Below, in pieces: positions 7,530-13,023 of a DNA stretch of 13,023 bases. How positions within the stretch are numbered: the stretch's first letter is position 1; every line of letters starts with the position of its first letter. Under the pieces are notes generated by a model. That model had not been told where the DNA came from, made no database searches, and saw nothing but the letters and a program-made list of their open reading frames with translations. The stretch is from JAYPUG01 sp038117265. GTDB lineage: Bacteria > Pseudomonadota > Alphaproteobacteria > UBA6615. Location: the NCBI GenBank assembly GCA_038117265.1, contig JAYOFO010000067.1, forward strand, positions 1 through 13,023, in the 5' to 3' direction. Both the position numbers and the translations under genes were made by a program.

Positions 7530-8482
7530 GGGCCGGTGCGGGCCTGGTCGATGTTATCGACGAACCAGGCATAGGTCTTCTCCAGACCCGTGCGCAGATC
7601 GGTCTTGGCCTGCCAGCCCATTGCCTGGACCCGCGAGGAATCGAGCAGCTTGCGCGGCACGCCGTCGGGCTTAGAGGGGTCGAAGACGAGGTCGCCCCGG
7701 AAGCCGACCACCTCGCGCACGAGCGCGGCCAGCTCGGCGATGGTGACGTCGGTGCTGGTGCCGATGTTGACCATCTTGTCTTCCGAGTAGCGTTCGAGAA
7801 GGAAGACGCACGCGTCGGCCGCGTCCTCGACATAGAGAAACTCGCGGCGCACCGTGCCGGTGCCCCAGACCACCGCCTCCTTCGCGCCACCGACCTTGGC
7901 CTCGTGGAACTTGCGGATCAGGGCCGGGATGACATGGGATTTCTCAAGGTCGAAATTGTCGCCGGGACCATACAGATTGTTGGGCATTGCGGTGATCGCA
8001 TCGAAGCCGAACTGGCGGCGGTAGGCCTCGCACATCTTGGCGCCCGCGATCTTGGCCACGGCGTACCACTCGTTCGTCGGCTCGAGCGGCCCTGACAGCA
8101 ACATGTCCTCGGTCATCGGCTGCGGCGCCTCGCGCGGATAGATGCACGCCGAGCCGAGGAACAGCAGCTTCTCGACACCCGACTTGTATGCCGCATCGAT
8201 GACATTGGTCTGGATCATCAGGTTCTGGCCGATGAAGTCGGCCGGCAGGGTGTCGTTCGCATAGATCCCGCCGACGAAGGCGGCCGCGAGGACGACCATG
8301 TCCGGCTTCTCGTCCGCAAAGAACGCACGCACGTCGGCCTGTTCGCGCAGGTCGAGCTCCTGGTGCGTGCGGGTGACGATGTTCTCGACGCCATCCGCCG
8401 CGAGGCGTCGCACGATCGCGGACCCCACCAGGCCGCGGTGTCCCGCCACGAAAACCTTCTTGTCCTTCGCTATCGCCAACAC
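7517..8482 (-). CDS. fcl: GDP-L-fucose synthase (GDP-4-keto-6-deoxymannose epimerase/reductase)
   Basis: A 321-residue short-chain-dehydrogenase-fold enzyme that epimerises C3 and C5 and reduces C4 of GDP-4-keto-6-deoxy-D-mannose with NADPH to give GDP-L-fucose. Visible are GHRGLVG (14-20), the catalytic GSACIYP with S111 and C113, Y140 and K144 of Y-x-x-x-K, and H183; these match E. coli Fcl S107, C109, Y136, K140 and H179 with a constant offset. The partner dehydratase Gmd is not in the window. The longest frame starts at GTG 8482, but GGAGGG (8489-8484) sits only one base from it and four bases from the next codon, TTG 8479, so the true start may be 8479. It is the last gene of the three-gene minus-strand operon, 79 bp after the epimerase. 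Confidence 0.93.
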   Translation of the reverse strand: MLAIAKDKKVFVAGHRGLVGSAIVRRLAADGVENIVTRTHQELDLREQADVRAFFADEKPDMVVLAAAFVGGIYANDTLPADFIGQNLMIQTNVIDAAYKSGVEKLLFLGSACIYPREAPQPMTEDMLLSGPLEPTNEWYAVAKIAGAKMCEAYRRQFGFDAITAMPNNLYGPGDNFDLEKSHVIPALIRKFHEAKVGGAKEAVVWGTGTVRREFLYVEDAADACVFLLERYSEDKMVNIGTSTDVTIAELAALVREVVGFRGDLVFDPSKPDGVPRKLLDSSRVQAMGWQAKTDLRTGLEKTYAWFVDNIDQARTGPRHG

Positions 8483-8561
8483 ACCCTCCGCAAACCAGCG
8501 CCGCGCCCGATCGCAGCCCTGGGTATCACCGAGCCGGCCTTCCGCCGCCGACGCGCCGCGT

Positions 8562-9596
8562 TCATGTCCACCGGAACCCGCCGTCGATGGCGCCGCGTTC
8601 CCTGAGCTTCTGCAACCGGGTCAGCCGGATGTAGGCCTCACCGAACAATTCTTCGATGTCGCGCGGGTGTGCCTCCAGCCAGGCCAATGTCTCCTCGGCC
8701 CCCTTCTCGAGGTTCCATTGCGGCGTGTACCCCGGCAATTCGTTCAGCACGCGCGAAAAGTCGACGCGGTAGGAGCGAGGGTCGTTTCCTGTCTCACCCG
8801 TGATCGCGATCTCACAACCCTCGAGGACGGAGCCCGCAATCTCGGCGATCTCGCGCACCGTGTAGTTACAGCCGGGGGCGCCCACATTGAAGACATCGTG
8901 ACGTAGTGCGCCGACGTCCGCAGACACGGCTGCCACGGCCGCCCGGCTTATGTCCTCGATGTGCACCATGGGCCGCCAAGGAGTCCCGTCGGACAAAACC
9001 TTGATCGTGCCGGTCGCATATCCCGAAGCCATCAGGTTCGCGAGCACGAGATCGAGCCGCATACGCGGGCTCGCACCATAGGCCGTCGCGTTGCGCATCA
9101 TCACCGGCCGGAACTCGTCCGATGCCAGATCCTTCAGCGCGGCCTCGGAGTCCACCTTCGAGATCGCATAGGCCGAGACCGGAGCGATCGGCGCCGTCTC
9201 GTCGAGCGGCGCCGTCGAATCGCCCGAGGCGCCGTAGATCGAGCAGGACGACGCAAACACAAAGCGCGGCACCCCGGCGGCCTTCGCCGTCTCGGCACAA
9301 CGGATCGTGCCCAGCGTGTTGATCGCATGGGTCTGGTCCGCCGCAATGTTGCCCATCGGATCGTTGGACAGGGCCGCCAAATGGATCACCCCGTCGACGC
9401 CCGCAAACGCATCCGCCGAGATGTCGCGAATGTCGCCGACGATTTCGTGGTCGGCGAGGCATTCCTTCGGGGGATCTTCCACCAGGTCGCGAAAGTATCC
9501 GGTGTCGAACGCAACCACCTCGTGATTCGCGGCATGGAGACGCGCAATCATTACAGGCCCGATATAGCCGCAGTGGCCGGTCACCAGGATACGCAT
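8562..9596 (-). CDS. NAD-dependent epimerase/dehydratase of nucleotide-sugar metabolism
   Basis: A 344-residue extended short-chain dehydrogenase. The N-terminal GHCGYIG (7-13) binds NAD(P), SSCSIYG (116-122) carries the catalytic serine region, and Y143-K147 (SAYAISK) is the Y-x-x-x-K pair. WRPMVHIEDISRA (207-219) is typical of sugar epimerases and reductases. The reaction cannot be fixed: a C4 or C3/C5 epimerase or a 4-ketoreductase acting on the product of the RfbG-like gene upstream are all possible. The frame is open about 57 codons further upstream, but the ATG at 9596 starts the Rossmann fold and has a strong GGAGGT site. The gene follows the dehydratase by 19 bp, so they are almost certainly co-transcribed and act in sequence. 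Confidence 0.85.
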   Translation of the reverse strand: MRILVTGHCGYIGPVMIARLHAANHEVVAFDTGYFRDLVEDPPKECLADHEIVGDIRDISADAFAGVDGVIHLAALSNDPMGNIAADQTHAINTLGTIRCAETAKAAGVPRFVFASSCSIYGASGDSTAPLDETAPIAPVSAYAISKVDSEAALKDLASDEFRPVMMRNATAYGASPRMRLDLVLANLMASGYATGTIKVLSDGTPWRPMVHIEDISRAAVAAVSADVGALRHDVFNVGAPGCNYTVREIAEIAGSVLEGCEIAITGETGNDPRSYRVDFSRVLNELPGYTPQWNLEKGAEETLAWLEAHPRDIEELFGEAYIRLTRLQKLRERGAIDGGFRWT

Positions 9597-9615
9597 CGTC
9601 GAACCTCCGTCCGGC

Positions 9616-10614
9616 TTATTGCGATGTGCGTTCGAGATACGCACGATACCATTCGATGGTCGCGCGCAAGCCAGCATCGAGGTCGTGTGCCGGTCGCCAG
9701 CCAAGCATCTCGCGTGCCTTGGTCGAATCGACCCGCATGAAACGGATCTCCGCCTTGGCGTCGGCATTAACCCGCGGCGCCACCTCGACCCCCATCAACT
9801 CGCCGATCCTGTGAACCATGTCGAGAATTTCGATGTCGACCTCGAGCGAGAAGTTGAAGGCCTCCCCCCTTACCGAGGGGTCTGCCAACACTCGCTCGGC
9901 AAGCATAAGCTGCACGTCGACGGCGTCCTCGATATAGAGGAAGTCTCGGGTAAATCGGCCGTCGGACCGCAGCGTGATCTGTTCGCCGCGTACGATCGCG
10001 CTGATCGTGTAGGGGATGATCCGGGTCCAGTTGAAATCCCAACCGCCAAAATAGTTTCCGCAACGCGTCACCGCGACCGGCAGGCCGAAGACCTTTCCGT
10101 AGCTCTGGGTCATTAGATCCTGCGTCGCCTTCGCAACCTCATACGGATGGTGCGGCCGCAGGGCGGCGCTTTCGCGATACGGTGTCGGCTGCGGGCCATA
10201 CGCCTTGTCGGAAGACGATACGATCATCGCGCATTCGGGCCGGCGCGTGCGCACCTGTTCGAGCAACAACATCGTGCTGTCGATGGCGCTTCGGAAATTG
10301 TCGACCGGATCGGCAAGCGCATTGTTCACGTCCGCGTTTGCCGCCGTGTGGAGAATCACGTCCGGGGTGTGGGCGTCGAAAATTCCAGCGATCAGGTCCG
10401 GGTCCCAACCTTCCCCACGAACGACATGGCAGCGATCCGCGTACGATTCGAGCGCAAACTGGCTGTCGGGCTTATCGCGCCGCACCTGTGCCACGACTTT
10501 CGCGCCGTAGTCCAGCAACCGGCCGACAAGCCAACCACCAAGAAATCCCGTCGCGCCCGTCACAACCACCGTCCGGTCGCGCCAGGCTTGCGGGTCTATC
10601 TGGCGCGTCGTCAT
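9616..10614 (-). CDS. RfbG-like nucleotide-sugar 4,6-dehydratase (CDP-glucose dehydratase subfamily resemblance)
   Basis: A 332-residue extended short-chain dehydrogenase. It shows GATGFLGGWL (20-29), HTAANADV (89-96), SSSDKAYG (133-140) with the S-D-K signature of sugar dehydratases, Y158 and K162 (YEVAK), RCGNYFGGWD (184-193) and RFTRDFLYIED (220-230). The S-D-K and GN-x-x-GG-x-D combination resembles CDP-glucose 4,6-dehydratase (RfbG), which makes the 4-keto-6-deoxy intermediate of dideoxy and related sugars. The classical RfbF and RfbH partners are not in the window, so nucleotide and product remain open. A TTG 13 codons upstream is also in frame but has no good ribosome site; I prefer the ATG at 10614. 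It is the first gene of the minus-strand operon and diverges from the GT2 gene. Confidence 0.82.
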   Translation of the reverse strand: MTTRQIDPQAWRDRTVVVTGATGFLGGWLVGRLLDYGAKVVAQVRRDKPDSQFALESYADRCHVVRGEGWDPDLIAGIFDAHTPDVILHTAANADVNNALADPVDNFRSAIDSTMLLLEQVRTRRPECAMIVSSSDKAYGPQPTPYRESAALRPHHPYEVAKATQDLMTQSYGKVFGLPVAVTRCGNYFGGWDFNWTRIIPYTISAIVRGEQITLRSDGRFTRDFLYIEDAVDVQLMLAERVLADPSVRGEAFNFSLEVDIEILDMVHRIGELMGVEVAPRVNADAKAEIRFMRVDSTKAREMLGWRPAHDLDAGLRATIEWYRAYLERTSQ

Positions 10615-10664
10615 GGAAGCATCCGCAGGGTCGGGATTTCGGGGCGCGGCCAAGTGCGATGCCG

Positions 10665-10705
10665 CGTTTGCTGCCGCGAGGCAACTGGCCGCTATTCAGC
10701 AAACG
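10665..10705. repeat. Inverted repeat in the divergent region before the GT2 gene
   Basis: CGTTTGCTG (10665-10673) and CAGCAAACG (10697-10705) are perfect 9-bp complements separated by 23 bp. They lie in the 213-bp region (10615-10827) between the divergent dehydratase and glycosyltransferase genes, where both start signals must be. The long spacer favours two half-sites or a looped structure over a simple operator. No confident promoter was found nearby, and nothing else in the region stands out. Confidence 0.4.
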
Positions 10706-10827
10706 GCCCGGTGCTTTGTCAATCTGGCGCGACGCGAATCACCGATGCGAGGTAGGTTGGACGCGCGCCCTCCGCGCACTCGCCGCCGGTGATTCCAGAC
10801 GATCCGAATGAACAGGGAACGCTATAG

Positions 10828-11811
10828 ATGAAGGGACGGATCACCGTCATATCACCCTGCTTCAACGAAGGTGAGGGTGCGCGTATCTGCTACGAGGCGG
10901 TCAAGCGCGTGTTCGACGAGGAGTTGCCCGACTACGAGCGTGAGCATATTTTCGCAGACAACGCGTCAACGGACGACACACCCGAGATTCTCCGCCAGCT
11001 GGCAGCCGAGGATCCACATGTCCGCGTCATCGTGAATGCGCGCAACGTGGGCCCGCTGCGCTCGACCTATAACGCGCTTAAATCGGCGTCGGGCGACGCC
11101 ACGGTCGTGATGATGGCGGTCGACCTGCAGGATCCGCCCGAGATGATCGCGACGTTCGTGCGGCACTGGGAAGAGGGCCACAAGGTGGTGCAGGGCGTGC
11201 GCACCAACCGCGAAGAGGGCTTCGTGTTCCATACGATGCGCCGCGTCTTCTATCGCATGGTGAAGCTCGTCTCGAACATCGACATTCCCGTCGATGTCGG
11301 TGAGTTCCAGCTGATCGACCGGAAGGTCCAGAAGGCCGTCGTCTCGCTCGACGACCACTATCCCTATATCCGCGGCCTGATCGCGTATTGCGGTTTCGTG
11401 CCCTACCAGATTCCCTACACGCTGCGCGCGCGAAAACGCGGTTTATCAAAGAACCGCTTCCTGACGTTGATCGATATCGCGCTCAACGGGCTGCTCACAT
11501 TCACCACCGCGCCCGTGCGCGTGCTGAGTGTCTTCGGCCTGCTGCTCGCGCTCGCGAGCATCGTCTACGCATTCGTCAATTTCCTGCTGCTGATCTTCGT
11601 CAGCGACCTCGCGGTCCCGCCGGGCATCTCGACTCTGCTTGTCGCAGTGTTTCTTTTTTCGGGTCTGCAGTTCGTGTTCCTCGGCATCCTTGGCGAATAC
11701 ATTGTCTCGATCCACGGTCAGGTCCGCTTCGGCTCCTTGGTCGTCGAGGCGGAACGGATCAACTTCGAGAACGATGAAACGGGGGGCGAGAACGCCCCGG
11801 GCGATGACTGA
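10828..11811 (+). CDS. Family 2 glycosyltransferase with two C-terminal membrane segments (GtrB/DPM1-like)
   Basis: A 327-residue inverting glycosyltransferase. The GT-A fold starts with ITVISPCFNEGEGA (5-18), followed by DNASTDDT (44-51), the metal-binding VDLQDPPE (98-105), and DVGEFQLIDRKV (156-167), the counterpart of the 'DAGDFRLMD' segment of polyprenyl-phosphate sugar transferases. Two hydrophobic spans (about 230-257 and 268-293) anchor the C-terminus in the inner membrane. Enzymes of this build usually move a sugar from a nucleotide donor to undecaprenyl phosphate on the cytoplasmic face; donor and acceptor here are unknown. The ATG at 10828 has AGGGAA about 10 nt upstream. The stop overlaps the next gene by 8 bp, so the oxidoreductase is coupled to it. 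It is the first gene of the final plus-strand operon. Confidence 0.9.
   Translation: MKGRITVISPCFNEGEGARICYEAVKRVFDEELPDYEREHIFADNASTDDTPEILRQLAAEDPHVRVIVNARNVGPLRSTYNALKSASGDATVVMMAVDLQDPPEMIATFVRHWEEGHKVVQGVRTNREEGFVFHTMRRVFYRMVKLVSNIDIPVDVGEFQLIDRKVQKAVVSLDDHYPYIRGLIAYCGFVPYQIPYTLRARKRGLSKNRFLTLIDIALNGLLTFTTAPVRVLSVFGLLLALASIVYAFVNFLLLIFVSDLAVPPGISTLLVAVFLFSGLQFVFLGILGEYIVSIHGQVRFGSLVVEAERINFENDETGGENAPGDD
11783..11798 (+). repeat. Small GC hairpin just before the oxidoreductase start
   Basis: GGGGCG (11783-11788) and CGCCCC (11793-11798) form a perfect 6-bp stem with an AGAA loop. It lies inside the 3' end of the GT2 gene, ending 5 nt before the ATG at 11804. It occupies the place where the ribosome site of the overlapping gene would be, so it may make that start depend on ribosomes arriving from the GT2 gene. 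It also encodes the low-complexity tail of GT2 and could be incidental. Confidence 0.35.
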
Positions 11812-12838
11812 TACCCCGCTCAGGGTCGTCGTGTTCGGCGCCGGATTCGGAGCCTATTGCCTGACCCCTGCGTTCCAGGCCGACCCCCGGACCGAGGTCG
11901 CGGTCCTGTGCAGCCCGTCCGCCGGGCGGCGCGATGCCGCGGTGCGCAAATACGGGATCGGGCGAGGGTGTGCCACGATCGAAGAAGCGTTCGAGCAGGG
12001 GCCGTTCGATATCGCCGCGATCGCGGTGCCGCCCGCGGCACAGCACGATATCGCCATGGCGTGTCTGGCAAAAGGCATACCGGTCTTGGCAGAGAAACCG
12101 ATGGCGGCCGACACCCGCGAGGCCACGGAGCTGAGCAACGCAGCGGAACAGGCGGGTTTGCCAACGGCGATCGACTTCCTGTTTCCGGAAATCGCCGAAT
12201 GGCGTGAAGCCAAAAGGCGCCTCGACGCCGGCAAGATCGGCCGGCTTCGCCATGTCGTGGTCACCTGGCTCATGGAAAGCTATGACGTGCGAAACCGGCT
12301 GTCGGGCTGGAAGACGGACGGTGCGGCCGGGGGCGGCGTAATGTCCCATTTCGGCTCTCACACGCTCTATTACCTGGAGTGGTTTTGCGGCCCAATCACG
12401 GAAACCCACGCCCGCCTCGATACCACCGCAGGGCTCGACGTTCCAGGCGATACGATGGCGAACCTCGTGCTGCGTTTCGCATCGGGTGCAAGCGCCTCCG
12501 TCTGCCTGTGTTCCACGGCAACAGCAGGGACCGGGCATCGGGTCGAGTTCTACGGCGATGACGGCATGCTCGCGCTAGCCAACCAGCCGCCCGACCATGT
12601 TGCGTTCCGCCTCTACGCAGCCACGCGCGAGGACGCCACCCCGCGCCAGGTCGCGGTAGCCGGCACGAACCGTGTCAACCATGACGGAGAAGATCCGCGC
12701 GTCGCACCGATCGCGAACCTGGTGCACCGGTTCGTCGACGCGCTGCAAGCCGGCGAAGACTTCATCCCAGGGTTCCGTGAGGGCTTGCGCACACAGCGAC
12801 TTCTCGACGAAATTCGCACCGGAATATCGGCCGATTGA
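11804..12838 (+). CDS. Gfo/Idh/MocA-family oxidoreductase
   Basis: A 344-residue NAD(P)-dependent sugar or sugar-nucleotide oxidoreductase. The N-terminal Rossmann fold has VVVFGAGFGAY (8-18), and AEKPMAADTREA (96-107) carries the family's E-K-P with the catalytic lysine K98. The C-terminal alpha/beta domain includes GGGVMSHFGSHTLYYLEW (176-193), where H186 matches the histidine of the usual 'G-G-x-x-x-D-x-x-x-H' segment. Members oxidise or reduce hydroxyls of sugars, for example the WlbA-type step on UDP-sugar acids; the substrate here cannot be told. Its start overlaps the end of the GT2 gene by 8 bp, and the frame upstream of this ATG only shadows GT2. In this locus it probably modifies a nucleotide sugar used by the neighbouring enzymes (inference). 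Confidence 0.88.
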   Translation: MTDTPLRVVVFGAGFGAYCLTPAFQADPRTEVAVLCSPSAGRRDAAVRKYGIGRGCATIEEAFEQGPFDIAAIAVPPAAQHDIAMACLAKGIPVLAEKPMAADTREATELSNAAEQAGLPTAIDFLFPEIAEWREAKRRLDAGKIGRLRHVVVTWLMESYDVRNRLSGWKTDGAAGGGVMSHFGSHTLYYLEWFCGPITETHARLDTTAGLDVPGDTMANLVLRFASGASASVCLCSTATAGTGHRVEFYGDDGMLALANQPPDHVAFRLYAATREDATPRQVAVAGTNRVNHDGEDPRVAPIANLVHRFVDALQAGEDFIPGFREGLRTQRLLDEIRTGISAD

Positions 12839-12923
12839 CCGGATTTGGGTGCGCACCGCGGCGGGAAATGTCGTAAGACACGTCGCAGGAGATGCAGGGC
12901 AAGAGTTTCAGGAGAATGTCGCG

Positions 12924-12986
12924 ATGACAAAGCCCAACCATGACCTCGAACCCGGCCACCTCGAGGCCTGCCAAGTGTTCTTTTAA
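12924..12986 (+). CDS. Short 20-codon frame with strong ribosome site (leader peptide or truncated gene start)
   Basis: AGGAG (12910-12914) sits 9 nt before an ATG whose frame reads MTKPNHDLEPGHLEACQVFF and stops at TAA. The stop overlaps another ATG (12986, TAATG) whose frame runs out of the window. The peptide resembles, by eye, the N-terminus of sugar C-methyltransferases that begin with a cysteine-rich zinc-binding domain (such proteins continue with a second Cys-Gly-Ser), but here similarity stops at CQV, where the DNA becomes AT-rich. It may be a gene start broken by an insertion or frameshift, a coupling peptide for the next gene, or chance. A GGAGGAAAG purine run at 13014-13022 could be the ribosome site of a gene beyond the window. 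Confidence 0.3.
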   Translation: MTKPNHDLEPGHLEACQVFF

Positions 12987-13023
12987 TGATCTTGACTCTC
13001 CAGCAAAAACCAATGGAGGAAAG

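Noticed and set aside
6148..7890. A 580-codon minus-strand frame spanning neuB, neuA and the end of fcl
   Set aside because: It crosses a convergent gene junction, is antisense to two clear enzymes and out of frame with fcl, and its translation is arginine-, alanine- and serine-rich with no motif.
9766..9783. A third ATTAACC followed closely by GGCGC, resembling the neuB leader repeat
   Set aside because: The spacing (3 rather than 5-6 bases) and the last bases differ, and it lies inside the coding part of the dehydratase, so it is most likely chance.

Overview
The window is GC-rich (I estimate about two thirds G+C), gene-dense chromosomal DNA. It is most likely from an alphaproteobacterium of the Rhodospirillales type. 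That placement is an inference from composition, GTG/TTG starts, tight stop/start overlaps, the fused CysN-CysC enzyme, and a winged-helix regulator next to a NusG-like gene, a pairing I associate with alphaproteobacterial polysaccharide loci. Nearly every gene fits one theme: a surface polysaccharide or glycan locus that makes a nonulosonic (sialic/legionaminic-like) acid and other nucleotide sugars, together with activated sulfate.

Layout. (1) 1-64: the last codons of a plus-strand sugar nucleotidyltransferase. (2) 74-1342, minus: a UDP-N-acetylhexosamine 6-dehydrogenase (WbpA/TviB type). (3) 1630-4337, plus: cysD and a cysN-cysC fusion, overlapping by one base, which together convert sulfate and ATP to PAPS. 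(4) 4338-5580, plus: a control module. It has a promoter carrying two identical-type dyads (GTTCA-N5-TGAAC, centres 22 bp apart), then a winged-helix regulator with a C-terminal Rossmann-like domain, then an overlapping NusG/RfaH-like elongation factor. (5) 5581-7464, plus: a leader with a 38-bp-spaced direct repeat around a hairpin, then a NeuB-family synthase and an overlapping NeuA-family cytidylyltransferase. (6) 7517-10614, minus: three short-chain-dehydrogenase-fold enzymes of nucleotide-sugar metabolism (an RfbG-like dehydratase, an epimerase/reductase, and GDP-L-fucose synthase) read as one likely operon. (7) 10828-12838, plus: a membrane-anchored GT2 glycosyltransferase overlapping a Gfo/Idh/MocA oxidoreductase. 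(8) 12839-13023: a short reading frame with a strong ribosome site, ending where the DNA abruptly becomes AT-rich.

How it works together (inference). The dehydrogenase, dehydratase, epimerase, fucose synthase and Gfo/Idh enzyme supply modified nucleotide sugars. NeuB and NeuA make and CMP-activate a nonulosonic acid. CysD/CysNC supply PAPS for sulfation, although no sulfotransferase lies in the window. The GT2 enzyme loads a sugar onto a lipid carrier or the growing glycan. The regulator/NusG-like pair probably controls transcription of the locus.

The least explained material is regulatory: the tandem dyads with a possible leaderless 11-codon mini-ORF in front of the regulator, and the direct-repeat/hairpin leader placed exactly between the NusG-like gene and neuB. 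I found no rRNA, tRNA, CRISPR array or complete insertion sequence.
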